Part shown: in pieces, positions 6,160 to 13,549 of the stretch
How the letters are laid out: each line of letters starts with the position of its first letter
How positions within the stretch are numbered: the first letter of the stretch is position 1
From: a virus
Length of the DNA stretch: 64,000 bases
Reading direction: 5' to 3' (one strand)
IMG/VR virus record: IMGVR_UViG_3300043256_000135
Span: 1-64,000 of that record
The notes under the pieces: model-generated
Database searches by the model: none
What the model saw: the letters and a program-made list of their open reading frames with translations, nothing else
Told to the model about the DNA's origin: nothing
Program-made: the position numbers and the translations under genes

Positions 6160-6320
6160 GATGGTCTGATCCGGAACTTCCGTGTGGACATGCAGAGGCG
6201 CATGTTGTTGACCACCTCAATGGCCTCATCCCGATTACCTGTCCACCTCTGGCCTTCGGAGCGGATGCGGATGATTGAGGTCCAGACCCCGTCACCCTTG
6301 AATTGCACGTAGTAGGTCAT
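6156..6320 (-). CDS. Unknown 54-aa protein
   Basis: Begins MTYYVQFKGDGVWTSI, likely a small beta-rich domain with a basic C-terminus (STRKFRIRPS). The start is set by GATGGAGAAAGC upstream. The stop overlaps the GGDEF start by ATGA. Confidence 0.5.
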   Translation of the reverse strand: MTYYVQFKGDGVWTSIIRIRSEGQRWTGNRDEAIEVVNNMRLCMSTRKFRIRPS

Positions 6321-6424
6321 GCTTTCTCCATCATAATGATATCGGAGTAGCAGCCCTCTGGCCGGTACCACAGGATCCAGCATCCATCCCTCAGCTCCCA
6401 TTCCACACTGCGCAGGGGAATCAT
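6317..6424 (-). CDS. Unknown 35-aa peptide
   Basis: Begins MIPLRSVEWELRDGCWILWY. It is connected by ATGA overlaps at both ends, to the 189-aa gene above and the 54-aa gene below, which is good evidence that it is translated. No function assigned. Confidence 0.45.
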   Translation of the reverse strand: MIPLRSVEWELRDGCWILWYRPEGCYSDIIMMEKA

Positions 6425-6990
6425 ACCTTCCCCTTCAAGCTCTTCGCCAGCGCGCGGATGGCCGCTACGACGGATTCACCCTCCGGTGAGTCCGTCAGAG
6501 CACTCTTGATCAGTAACTCGCGGGCCTCTTTCTTCATCGCGCCTACGCGCAGGTCGCGCTCGCGGGCATCCTTCAGGGCCGTTAGAGCACCTAACCACAG
6601 GAGCCGCAAGCCCAAGGCGGCGTCGTCCAGCTCCACGTCTAAGGCGATGCGGAAGCGTGCCTCGTAAGTTTTCTGGTGATCCGAGAAGACCACCTGGGCC
6701 GTGGTCCCCGAGTCGCTGCCATCCTCGTACACGCGGTAAGTGGTCCTCTTGTGCATGTCATCTATGCCGCGCTGGATCAGTTGGCTAATCCCGCACAGCT
6801 GGTCGTAGTACTTCGCGGTGACCAGCTCGATCACGTGCTCATAGAACTTGTCGCGGCAGTAGATCACGTGTTGCTCGCAAGCGGCCACATCATGCGCGGC
6901 CAGCTCGATCATCTCCCCGGCCACCAGCTTGACGGCGTCGGCCCGCGTCAGCTTGATCGCGGCCACGGCTTCTTGTGGGATGTCGGTCAT
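6421..6990 (-). CDS. Unknown 189-aa helical protein
   Basis: Mostly helical, with a central beta-rich segment near TTYRVYEDGSDSGTTAQVVF. It starts MTDIPQEAVAAIKLTRADAV and ends with basic AIRALAKSLKGKV. The start overlaps the stop of the 35-aa gene above; no strong ribosome-binding site. Lies in the small-gene operon below SSB. No family recognised. Confidence 0.6.
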   Translation of the reverse strand: MTDIPQEAVAAIKLTRADAVKLVAGEMIELAAHDVAACEQHVIYCRDKFYEHVIELVTAKYYDQLCGISQLIQRGIDDMHKRTTYRVYEDGSDSGTTAQVVFSDHQKTYEARFRIALDVELDDAALGLRLLWLGALTALKDARERDLRVGAMKKEARELLIKSALTDSPEGESVVAAIRALAKSLKGKV

Positions 6991-7094
6991 GATCTTTTCT
7001 TGGGCTTCGCCACCGTGCGGCCCAGTTCCAACTTGGCCAGCATCTTGTACAGCTCGCGCACCTTGCGCGCTTCGATCTTCTCGCGTTGGGTCAT
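6987..7094 (-). CDS. Basic 35-aa peptide
   Basis: Sequence MTQREKIEARKVRELYKM onward is a single charged helix ending in KPKKRS. It is coupled to the genes on both sides by overlapping start and stop codons (TGATG upstream, ATGA downstream). Confidence 0.45.
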   Translation of the reverse strand: MTQREKIEARKVRELYKMLAKLELGRTVAKPKKRS

Positions 7095-7189
7095 CAGTCC
7101 AGCCCTTTTGCCAGTTTCCAGAACAAGGCGCACATCATGATTACTAGGATGCTGACCAGCACCATCCCCCAGATGTCAATGGCGCTCAT
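7094..7189 (-). CDS. 31-aa single-span membrane peptide
   Basis: Begins MSAIDIWGMVLVSILVIMMC with one hydrophobic helix and a short positive tail (KLAKGLD). The ATG overlaps the SSB stop as TAATG, so it is translated from the SSB transcript. Confidence 0.45.
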   Translation of the reverse strand: MSAIDIWGMVLVSILVIMMCALFWKLAKGLD

Positions 7190-7569
7190 TAGAAGGGCAC
7201 CGTGTCAGAGTCGGCCGGCGCCGAAGCGGCGGCGTCCGTCTCACGCTTCGACCCAACGAACTGGAAGCCGTTCACGATCACGGCCAGCTTCGATCGGTTT
7301 CCGCCATCCTGGGCCACCCACGTGGAAAAGTCCAGCTTGCCGTCGATGAAGATCGGGTCGCCCTTCTTGAGGTACTTCGCGATTGCTTCGCCGGTCTTGC
7401 CGAACGCGGTCAAGTCCACGAACGTAGTGCTCTCGCACTTCTCACCGTTGCGGGTGAACCGTTCGTTGACGGCCATGCCGAACTTGACGTACGCCTTGCC
7501 ACTTTGGGAGTAGCGCAGCTCGGGATCGCGGGTTAGGTTCCCGCCCAGAAATACCTTATTGAATTGCAT
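7189..7569 (-). CDS. ssb: Single-stranded DNA-binding protein
   Basis: The 126-aa protein has the SSB OB-fold pattern: MQFNKVFLGGNLTRDPELRY, then FGMAVNERF, STTFVDLTAFGKTGEAIAKY and LKKGDPIFIDGKL, ending in the acidic tip DSDTVPF used to recruit partner proteins. It would coat single-stranded DNA during replication by the phage polymerase and primase-helicase. The start at 7569 lies 14 bases inside the end of the HNH gene, so the two are translationally overlapped. Confidence 0.93.
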   Translation of the reverse strand: MQFNKVFLGGNLTRDPELRYSQSGKAYVKFGMAVNERFTRNGEKCESTTFVDLTAFGKTGEAIAKYLKKGDPIFIDGKLDFSTWVAQDGGNRSKLAVIVNGFQFVGSKRETDAAASAPADSDTVPF

Positions 7570-7981
7570 GTCTTCGCCCTGTCTTGATTTGTGAAATGAG
7601 ACTACTGGTTACGTTATAGTCTACTGCAATGTTACGCTGTAGGTCGCCCTTTTCCAAACGTTTTCGAATGTCCTGTACCTGTTCGTCGGTCAGCTTTCTG
7701 GTCCCGCGTCGTCCTCGCTCGTCCATGTCACGTGTGTTGTCGGCATGCGTGCCCAGTTCCAAGTGATCGGGCCGGACGCACCGCAGCACGTCGCACTTAT
7801 GGCGTACGAGCATACCGTCAGGAATTGGGCCATGGGTTAGGATCCACGCCACTCGATGTGCAATCTGTTGTTTCCCCTTGTAGCGCACCTGCCCATAGCC
7901 AGCTCCGCGGAGGGACGCAGTCCATAGCCAGCAGTCACCGGTCTTGTCCACATTCTCCCAAAAAGGCGGTAACGGTCTCAT
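7556..7981 (-). CDS. HNH endonuclease with C-terminal helix-turn-helix
   Basis: 141 aa. CWLWTASLRGAGYGQ, AHRVAWILTHG, then HKCDVLRCVRPDHLELG are the HNH_3-type core, followed by NTRDMDERGRR and a helix-turn-helix-like tail (LTDEQVQDIRKRLEKGD, ISQIKTG). This layout is typical of free-standing homing-type HNH enzymes of phages. The ATG at 7981 overlaps the 37-aa gene stop by ATGA, and the 3' end overlaps the ssb start. Confidence 0.85.
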   Translation of the reverse strand: MRPLPPFWENVDKTGDCWLWTASLRGAGYGQVRYKGKQQIAHRVAWILTHGPIPDGMLVRHKCDVLRCVRPDHLELGTHADNTRDMDERGRRGTRKLTDEQVQDIRKRLEKGDLQRNIAVDYNVTSSLISQIKTGRRHAIQ

Positions 7982-8091
7982 GGTTGTTGACTCAGTTTTA
8001 GGAATTCCAGCCAGATCATGATGAACGCCACCGCGGAGCAGATGCGCACCACGGACAGCGAGTCCAGCTGGAGTAGTCTTGGAATCTTCAT
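7978..8091 (-). CDS. Possible 37-aa membrane peptide
   Basis: Begins MKIPRLLQLDSLSVVRICSA and contains a hydrophobic helix (AVAFIMIWLEFL). Its stop overlaps the HNH start by ATGA. The ATG directly abuts a TATGCT hexamer, tighter than the usual 5-base spacing, so the exact start is uncertain. Confidence 0.4.
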   Translation of the reverse strand: MKIPRLLQLDSLSVVRICSAVAFIMIWLEFLKLSQQP

Positions 8092-8102
8092 AGCATACCA
8101 CA
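8092..8102 (-). promoter_or_regulatory. Promoter-like element, atypical spacing
   Basis: Minus strand TGTGGTATGCT followed immediately by ATG (0 bases). It probably drives the HNH-ssb transcript, with a short leader. Confidence 0.5.
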
Positions 8103-8150
8103 CTGCGCGCTAGTCGGTCGAGTCTTTCTCGATAATCACACCATTGGGCA

Positions 8151-9152
8151 TCAGAAAATCTCCTTCATGGTGACCTTGGCTGCCAAGGTCACCAGCTTCT
8201 GTAATTTCGAGAAATCGACAACGGGATTCTTCAGCTTTTTGACAAACCCGCGCGTCTCCTCTTCGATGAAGTCCCAGTAAACCGTGCCGATGAAGCGCGG
8301 GATGATCTTGTGGCGGTACTCCTCGATGAAGGAATCTTCGATACCGTCCGGCCCAAAAAGGCTGTCGGCCTGTTCTTGTTCCAACATCGGAGCGATGTCA
8401 TTCGCCACGGCTAGCACGACCTTCGCGAACGTCTTCTCGATGAAAGCCGTGGAGCAGAACGCTTCCACGATTTCCTTCTCGATCTGCCGCCCGCCGTCGC
8501 GCAGCTTGGGCCGGTTGCTGAACGTCTCACACACCATCTTAGCCCACGGCTGCCGTCCCCACTTGTTGGACCAGTCGTAGTTCTTCAGGACGATACCTTC
8601 ACCCACACCTTCGGTCACGAGGTACTTATTGTCCTCATCGCGCAGCTTGATCAGTTCGTTCTCGCTCGGGTTCTCGATGATCGCCAGCGGCGTCAGCACG
8701 TCGATGCCCATCTCCATCATCGGATCGGCATATACTTCGTAGGGTAGGTACTTCCCGGTGGCGTGCGTGTAAACGTCGAAGACATAGAACCGGCGCCATG
8801 CCTCTGCCTCGTACGTCTTCAGATTGTGCGGCACCAGCCACGCCCCGTACACAATCAGGTGCGGGAACTGGAGCACGAACGTGCGCAGGGCGAGAGCCCG
8901 CGGGTCGTCGCTGCGCATCCACTTGAGAAAGCCTGCATTGTCTGCATCAGCAGACAATGCCCGCGTCCGCGAGCCGCACATTACCTCTGCCGTCGCGTCG
9001 CCGGTCGGGCAGGACCACACGCTCGCGTTGGTGCCGTCGATCTTGGGAAAGATATGTACGACGCCGAACCCTAGATCAGACACATCAGGGTGGGCGCTCC
9101 GCTCTAGGTGGTCGTAGCGTCGAAATTGGCCCTGCGTCGCTACTTCAGTCAC
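8151..9152 (-). CDS. RNA ligase, Rnl2-like nucleotidyltransferase
   Basis: 333 aa from a GTG start that overlaps the preceding stop. Motif I is HIFPKIDGTNASVW with the AMP-accepting Lys near residue 37; downstream EGIVLKNYD and WAKMV fit motifs IV and V of the RNA_ligase family. It would seal nicks in RNA, for example repairing tRNAs cut by host defences. The C-terminal third is helical. No polynucleotide kinase is seen nearby. Confidence 0.85.
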   Translation of the reverse strand: MTEVATQGQFRRYDHLERSAHPDVSDLGFGVVHIFPKIDGTNASVWSCPTGDATAEVMCGSRTRALSADADNAGFLKWMRSDDPRALALRTFVLQFPHLIVYGAWLVPHNLKTYEAEAWRRFYVFDVYTHATGKYLPYEVYADPMMEMGIDVLTPLAIIENPSENELIKLRDEDNKYLVTEGVGEGIVLKNYDWSNKWGRQPWAKMVCETFSNRPKLRDGGRQIEKEIVEAFCSTAFIEKTFAKVVLAVANDIAPMLEQEQADSLFGPDGIEDSFIEEYRHKIIPRFIGTVYWDFIEEETRGFVKKLKNPVVDFSKLQKLVTLAAKVTMKEIF

Positions 9153-9369
9153 GGCTAGACCACTTCTCGGGCGTGGATGTAAAGCCCTCATCATGTAGCT
9201 CGGTCTCGGGAATGCAGTCAACCAACGGCACTTCACGCTCACAGGCAATGATTGCGGTTAGCACGGCCCGCACGGTCGTCGGATCGGTGATTACCTGCAC
9301 GTCGGTGTCACCGACGTATGAGCGGGAGCCCTCGGGCTTGGGAACTTGGACGCGGATCTGTATGTTCAT
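9145..9369 (-). CDS. Unknown 74-aa protein with leaderless-type start
   Basis: Begins MNIQIRVQVPKPEGSRSYVG. The ATG at 9369 lies exactly 5 bases below TATACT, without a ribosome-binding site. The end overlaps the RNA ligase start. No family recognised. Confidence 0.55.
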   Translation of the reverse strand: MNIQIRVQVPKPEGSRSYVGDTDVQVITDPTTVRAVLTAIIACEREVPLVDCIPETELHDEGFTSTPEKWSSRD

Positions 9370-9374
9370 GGGAT

Positions 9375-9385
9375 AGTATACCACA
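9375..9385 (-). promoter_or_regulatory. Leaderless-type promoter
   Basis: Minus strand ATGTGGTATACT, 5 bases before ATG at 9369; an AAAATCTGACCC box lies at the -35 distance. Confidence 0.7.
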
Positions 9386-9400
9386 TGAAACGCAGGCGGG

Positions 9401-9721
9401 TCAGATTTTGATCTCGGAACAATCTCGCATCCACTTCTCTAAGTAGCCGGGGCCGCTCGGCTCCCGAGCGGCCGGGCACTGGAGTAGTAGGCTTACGGCG
9501 TTGCTAATGCCGCAGCGCCCGGTGTGCTGATCAGTCCACGCCTCGATGTAGTCCGGGATGTGTCGGGTGACTCCCATCTGATCCACACCGTGCGGCGGGC
9601 TACCAGTACGCACGCTCTGCCATTCGAACACAAAGTACGCGACCAGCAGGTTGAGCAACTCCGGCTGGTTTTCCGCCATCTTGCCCAACGTACGCCGCGT
9701 CGGCCTATTGTATTCAGCCAT
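9401..9721 (-). CDS. Unknown 106-aa protein with leaderless-type start
   Basis: Begins MAEYNRPTRRTLGKMAENQP. Helical N-terminal half, with aromatic-rich VAYFVFEWQSV. The ATG at 9721 is 6 bases below TATACT; the longer in-frame extension includes the promoter itself and is rejected. Lies between a terminator and the RNA ligase operon. Confidence 0.55.
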   Translation of the reverse strand: MAEYNRPTRRTLGKMAENQPELLNLLVAYFVFEWQSVRTGSPPHGVDQMGVTRHIPDYIEAWTDQHTGRCGISNAVSLLLQCPAAREPSGPGYLEKWMRDCSEIKI

Positions 9722-9727
9722 GCTGAC

Positions 9728-9738
9728 AGTATAGACCA
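9728..9738 (-). promoter_or_regulatory. Leaderless-type promoter, variant
   Basis: Minus strand ATGGTCTATACT, 6 bases before the ATG at 9721. The -10 is intact but the TGTGG part is altered. Confidence 0.5.
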
Positions 9739-9789
9739 TGGTGGCCCAGCCTTCAAGAGATGGGCATCTGAACGCAGGTGAATCCCATG

Positions 9790-9829
9790 AAAAAAAAATG
9801 CTGCCGGCGTCGGGATCCGCCGGCAGCAT
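9790..9829 (-). terminator. Rho-independent terminator
   Basis: Perfect 12-bp inverted repeat ATGCTGCCGGCG / CGCCGGCAGCAT with an 8-nt loop, followed on the minus strand by nine T residues. It lies directly after the gene ending at 9834 and closes the operon that begins near 13.5 kb or above. It is the only classical terminator I found in the window. Confidence 0.93.
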
Positions 9830-9833
9830 GGGA

Positions 9834-10184
9834 TCAGATTTTTAGTGGTGGGACTCCTTGAACAGGCCCGTTAGGGATCCGATGAGCGGATAGGCTCGCC
9901 GCGGCAAGACACTTGCGGACGGATAGGAACCGGACCACCTTGCGGGAGTTGCGTGGACCTGTGCGTGCGTCACTCGCCCGCAGGGTAGCGATTAGGATCC
10001 GCAGCATGACTAATGTGTTGCCGCGGGTCAATCCACACCAGAATGCTAGGGGTGTTGCCTCCGCCTTCCACAGGCGAGCATCGGTAGCGCCCCGCGCGCG
10101 TAGGGCGACCGACACTGCGCGGGCGATCAGGTACACCACGCGGGCTACCTCGCTCTGCGGAATGTTGTCGGGGTCAATGTTCAC
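9834..10184 (-). CDS. Unknown 116-aa protein
   Basis: Begins with GTG (VNIDPDNIPQSEVARVVYLI) overlapping the previous stop as GTGA. Helical and rich in Ala, Arg and Leu; ends GPVQGVPPLKI. It is the last gene before the terminator. No family recognised. Confidence 0.55.
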   Translation of the reverse strand: MNIDPDNIPQSEVARVVYLIARAVSVALRARGATDARLWKAEATPLAFWCGLTRGNTLVMLRILIATLRASDARTGPRNSRKVVRFLSVRKCLAAASLSAHRIPNGPVQGVPPLKI

Positions 10185-10531
10185 TTGCGCCCCATCAGAG
10201 CGTCAACCTGTTTGTTGTAGGCATCTCGCAACTCACTGAACTCGACAGCTGGTAGGGCGTCAATAGCCTCCAACCACGACCCAGGTTCGATGCCATGCGC
10301 TCGGGCCGCAGTATAAACAGCGGTCTCGTACGCGGCCATCAGACCAGTGCGCTCGCCCATCATACTGCGCAGCTTGCGGCGTGACAGGGCTCGCAGGGTG
10401 TTGTTCGGGTTGAAGCAGTCCCGCACTAGACACAGCGCCTTGCTGAACTCATCGCACGGTTCGACTAGCTCCAGTAGCTCCATGATGGGCCCGATGTCCG
10501 GGTGTTTCGACATGCTCTCGTACAAGTTCAT
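10181..10531 (-). CDS. Unknown 116-aa protein
   Basis: Begins MNLYESMSKHPDIGPIMELL, mostly helical. The start at 10531 overlaps the preceding stop by ATGA and is preceded by GAGGCGAGAG. No family recognised. Confidence 0.55.
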   Translation of the reverse strand: MNLYESMSKHPDIGPIMELLELVEPCDEFSKALCLVRDCFNPNNTLRALSRRKLRSMMGERTGLMAAYETAVYTAARAHGIEPGSWLEAIDALPAVEFSELRDAYNKQVDALMGRK

Positions 10532-10755
10532 GACTCTCGCCTCGCTGTCCACACGGCTTCACCGATCAGGATGAATGTCTGCCAACAGGTGCCGACCAGA
10601 ACCTGCACTTCGTAGGTGTCCAGTACGGCGTTGCACTCTGAGGTGCAGTCGCCCATGTAGATTTCGGCGGCGCAGCTTGCGCACTCCGCTTCGATAAGAC
10701 GGGCCCCGTAATGGTTCAGATCATCGACTCCGCGCACAGTGTATACGGTCACCAT
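10528..10755 (-). CDS. Unknown 75-aa protein with paired cysteines
   Basis: Begins MVTVYTVRGVDDLNHYGARL and holds ECASCAAE and DCTSEC, a possible metal or disulfide pair. GGTGAG lies upstream of the ATG. Coupled on both sides by short overlaps. Confidence 0.5.
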   Translation of the reverse strand: MVTVYTVRGVDDLNHYGARLIEAECASCAAEIYMGDCTSECNAVLDTYEVQVLVGTCWQTFILIGEAVWTARRES

Positions 10756-10982
10756 AGTCTCACCATCCTTGGCTCTTGCAGCTTAGCGTCGCTTGCCCAC
10801 CACATCCATTCGTCCCAGTCTTCGAAGTGTACACGGCGAGTCGGCCACAATGTGAAGAATACCCCTGGATCCCAGTCCAAGAAGGGTGTACGGGCCCATA
10901 ACACGCGGCGAGTTGGCTCGCCCTCGCGCTTCCACCGCTGGCCAGCTCGGGGCCAGCCTTCCGGGTCCGCGCGAACCCTCAC
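10749..10982 (-). CDS. Unknown 77-aa protein rich in Trp and Arg
   Basis: Starts with GTG (VRVRADPEGWPRAGQRWKRE) overlapping the previous stop as GTGA, with AGGA upstream. The stretch FEDWDEWMWWASD is unusually tryptophan-rich. No family recognised. Confidence 0.5.
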   Translation of the reverse strand: MRVRADPEGWPRAGQRWKREGEPTRRVLWARTPFLDWDPGVFFTLWPTRRVHFEDWDEWMWWASDAKLQEPRMVRLW

Positions 10983-11356
10983 AATGTTCCTGCCAATCGC
11001 GTCGGGTTGTCGGTGCGCACGATCCTCGCGCCGTGCACCCAATCCACGAACCGGACCATCAGTGTGCGCACGATGGGCGGGCGCGAGTTCCACCGCGATG
11101 CTGGCATGGACTGGTACCACACGTAGTCTTCGGACACGCGAACGATGGCCCGCGAGACTCCGCACTTGCGGTATACCTGCCCGACGGTCAGCAGGCCCAT
11201 GTCCAACTCGTGGATGGCGTTCAGGGCGTCCCTGATTCGGGTGGCATACCTATGGCATCCACAGCTCGCCGCGGGATGCTCGGAGCCTTCCTCGCGTTCG
11301 TTGTCGATCACCCACCAGCCGGCGCCCACGGGGTGCATAAAATAGCGGGTGGTCAT
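10979..11356 (-). CDS. Unknown 125-aa protein
   Basis: Begins MTTRYFMHPVGAGWWVIDNE, followed by a helix (YATRIRDALNAIHELD) and a C-terminal basic part. The start has a GAGGGAAC ribosome-binding site; the end overlaps the next gene by GTGA. No family recognised. Confidence 0.55.
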   Translation of the reverse strand: MTTRYFMHPVGAGWWVIDNEREEGSEHPAASCGCHRYATRIRDALNAIHELDMGLLTVGQVYRKCGVSRAIVRVSEDYVWYQSMPASRWNSRPPIVRTLMVRFVDWVHGARIVRTDNPTRLAGTL

Positions 11357-11505
11357 GCTTGTTCCCTCAACCACTTCTTGACGCGCACGGCGTAGCGCAC
11401 GCGCATCGGTTCGGACAGCTTTCCACTGCCCATGCGCTTGACCTTCGTGCCCTCGCGGCGAGCCTTGCGGGATCCGAGAGACTTCCTGAATTCACGGCGT
11501 GTCAT
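11353..11505 (-). CDS. Highly basic 50-aa protein
   Basis: Begins MTRREFRKSLGSRKARREGT and is about 40% Lys plus Arg. ATGA overlaps at both ends support translation. It might bind nucleic acid. Confidence 0.5.
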   Translation of the reverse strand: MTRREFRKSLGSRKARREGTKVKRMGSGKLSEPMRVRYAVRVKKWLREQA

Positions 11506-11711
11506 GCCTTTACTTCCTGCTGGCGTATTCGTGTTTGCCAGTACGAGTCGAGTTCATCAGCTGCCGCCCGGGCTTCGGCTTCGCTATCGCCGCGCCAGAC
11601 TAGGATCCAGATCAGGCCATCGTCGATGGCCGCTTCCACGATCCAGGGGAACTCTGCATCTTGTGCTGGGGGTTTATCATACGCCCAGCCGCTGCCGTCA
11701 TTGTTGCTCAT
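11502..11711 (-). CDS. Unknown 69-aa acidic protein
   Basis: Begins MSNNDGSGWAYDKPPAQDAE, with a WIVEAAIDDGLIWILVW strand pair and an acidic helix (SEAEARAAADELDSYW). The ATG overlaps the stop of the 500-aa gene. Confidence 0.55.
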   Translation of the reverse strand: MSNNDGSGWAYDKPPAQDAEFPWIVEAAIDDGLIWILVWRGDSEAEARAAADELDSYWQTRIRQQEVKA

Positions 11712-13210
11712 GGCTTCTTACATCCTCTGCTGCACGGGGAGACCCCGTTGAACAGCTCAATTTCTCCAGCGCCGCCGCACTCGGGGCACTTGGGCTTGTC
11801 GGCGTTCGGTGACTCTGGCGCTTTGTCGTCGTTCGACGACATTACGAAGGCACTCTTACCGCAGGCGCACTGTGCGTTATCGTACGGACCGAAGTCGCAC
11901 TTGTGTGCGGTACGCTCCCGGATCTTGTCCAGGATCGGGCTCGCCACCACGTCCAGCTCTACCTCGACGGTGCCGTCTCCATTCACCTTAGTGCACCGTC
12001 CGATACTCACGCAGCTGGCGTCAACGTCTAGGTACACGCGGCTACCCACGGCCAAGGTCCAGCCGTCGGCCGACCGGCACGTGCAGACGACGCGGGGGCC
12101 CGTGCTGGTGTTCATGCGGATAGCGCCCAGCGTGCCCACGCACTTCTCGGATTCGATATTGGGGCCGGGCCACGTCACGGTCGTGCTGAGCACTTCCAGC
12201 GGTGGCATATGCTCCTGCTCGGACACACGCTCCAGGTCATCCGTGGCCATGGTGACGATCGTGGAACTGCCGCCGCTCTGCTGATAGACCACATCAACCG
12301 TGCCGTTGTTGTGGATGCGTTGGACGATCCACGTCACGTTGCTCGGATCCCCCTTGAGGTGAACGTAGTCGCCCAGGGCCAGCGGCGCCTTCAAGCTGTC
12401 CAGGAACGGGTACTTGACCTCGGACTCAAGTGCCAGAGTCAGACTCTCATCGCGGATTTCAACCACGCGGCCCAGAACTCCGCACGTGCGGATGCGATCA
12501 CCCAGATCGAACTGTCTGGCTTGGGGATCAAGGAGGGTGAAGGTCGGGGCCTCGGTCAGCTGCTCGCATGGTGCGCCCACGGCGAACTCGTAATTCATCT
12601 GCCTCCTCGCTGCGCGGATGTCTTCCATCGGCGTAGATTCGGTGGTGTCCCACTTGGTCCCATTGTTCTCGGGCGTGGCAAAGTTGCGAGCCTCGAAGTA
12701 CTTGATCCCGGCGGATGTGAACTTCCCATCCTCCATGACGGTCAGCTGCTCGCACGTTGCGCCCTCGGCGTATTCGTAATCGTCCGGCGACACGCCCACG
12801 CTTGACTCTGTGGCGAATTCCACATCGGCCTTATTCTTCACGGCCCGCGGCCCGACGTTGTCGTCCAGCCACGTCCGAATCTCCTCGGCCCGCGCTGGCG
12901 ACGGAATGCCGCCGTCCAGGACAAAGCCGCCGACCGCCTCGGGCTCGCGGGTCATGTCCCACAGGTCGCAGATGAACGCGCGGGCGTCGGGTTGCTTCTC
13001 GAACTCGTCGCTGATGTACACCATCTGCATCTCGCGGCCCATCTCCCCCAGTTCCTTCATCGTGCCATCGGTCTGGTGTTTCGTGAAGGTGGCCATCTCC
13101 CGGTAGGCAATCGCGAAGAACTTGGCCTGATCGTTGCTCGGCATGTGAGCGAACGCTTTGGCCATCTGTCCCACGTCGATGTCGATCTCGGTCTCGCTGG
13201 TGAACTTCAC
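11708..13210 (-). CDS. Unknown 500-aa protein with zinc-finger tail
   Basis: The N-terminal ~130 residues are helical. The middle contains two imperfect copies of a YEYAEGATCEQLT / YEFAVGAPCEQLT motif and several small beta-barrel-like segments (GDYVHLKGDPSNVTW, GSRVYLDVDA). The C-terminus is a DnaJ-type cysteine motif, CPECGGAGEI then CSRGCKKP, closely matching the end of the 236-aa protein at 13550-14260. Starts with GTG overlapping the preceding stop. Function unknown; an interaction or RNA-binding role would be a guess. Confidence 0.6.
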   Translation of the reverse strand: MKFTSETEIDIDVGQMAKAFAHMPSNDQAKFFAIAYREMATFTKHQTDGTMKELGEMGREMQMVYISDEFEKQPDARAFICDLWDMTREPEAVGGFVLDGGIPSPARAEEIRTWLDDNVGPRAVKNKADVEFATESSVGVSPDDYEYAEGATCEQLTVMEDGKFTSAGIKYFEARNFATPENNGTKWDTTESTPMEDIRAARRQMNYEFAVGAPCEQLTEAPTFTLLDPQARQFDLGDRIRTCGVLGRVVEIRDESLTLALESEVKYPFLDSLKAPLALGDYVHLKGDPSNVTWIVQRIHNNGTVDVVYQQSGGSSTIVTMATDDLERVSEQEHMPPLEVLSTTVTWPGPNIESEKCVGTLGAIRMNTSTGPRVVCTCRSADGWTLAVGSRVYLDVDASCVSIGRCTKVNGDGTVEVELDVVASPILDKIRERTAHKCDFGPYDNAQCACGKSAFVMSSNDDKAPESPNADKPKCPECGGAGEIELFNGVSPCSRGCKKP

Positions 13211-13497
13211 GGGGCCACCTCACCGATGTCGAAGACGTGCGCTACTACCTGACCACCCAGGACTGTCGCGCTCCCCACGTGCTGGCCCAGAGTAACTTCG
13301 GGCGGCAGTGGAGTAGCGGTGCCGATGACGGCCAGCGCACGGTTGACGACGGGGGCGTCAGGCTTTACGTGAGCCCACACGGCCAGCTGGTCATTTGGGG
13401 CAGCCACGTACAGGATCGTTGCCCCTTCGGGCATGGGGATCACGTGGTCCACTTTGTCGAAGTCCAGCAGGTACTTGTAAATGATGTGGTCGGTCAT
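13207..13497 (-). CDS. Conserved phage protein (DUF7352-like)
   Basis: 96 aa with the pattern IYKYLLDFDKVDHVIPMPEG, ILYVAAPNDQLAVWAHV and a final VVAHVFDIGE. I recognise this arrangement (IxKY...MPxGAxILxV...LxxWAxVxP...HVF) from a widespread small phage family of unknown function, DUF7352-like. ATG at 13497 has GGAGAC upstream, so this transcript is leadered although it uses the same promoter type. Confidence 0.65.
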   Translation of the reverse strand: MTDHIIYKYLLDFDKVDHVIPMPEGATILYVAAPNDQLAVWAHVKPDAPVVNRALAVIGTATPLPPEVTLGQHVGSATVLGGQVVAHVFDIGEVAP

Positions 13498-13519
13498 GGG
13501 TTCGGTCTCCAGTTGGGAT

Positions 13520-13530
13520 AGCATACCACA
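13520..13530 (-). promoter_or_regulatory. Promoter, leadered variant
   Basis: Minus strand GGTGTGGTATGCT; the -10 is followed by about 22 bases including GGAGAC before the ATG at 13497. Confidence 0.6.
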
Positions 13531-13549
13531 CCCAGGTGGGCGTGGGGGA

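Noticed and set aside
8112-8153. 13-aa frame MPNGVIIEKDSTD after the RNA ligase
   Set aside because: Overlaps the ligase stop as TGATG but is very short and has no further support.
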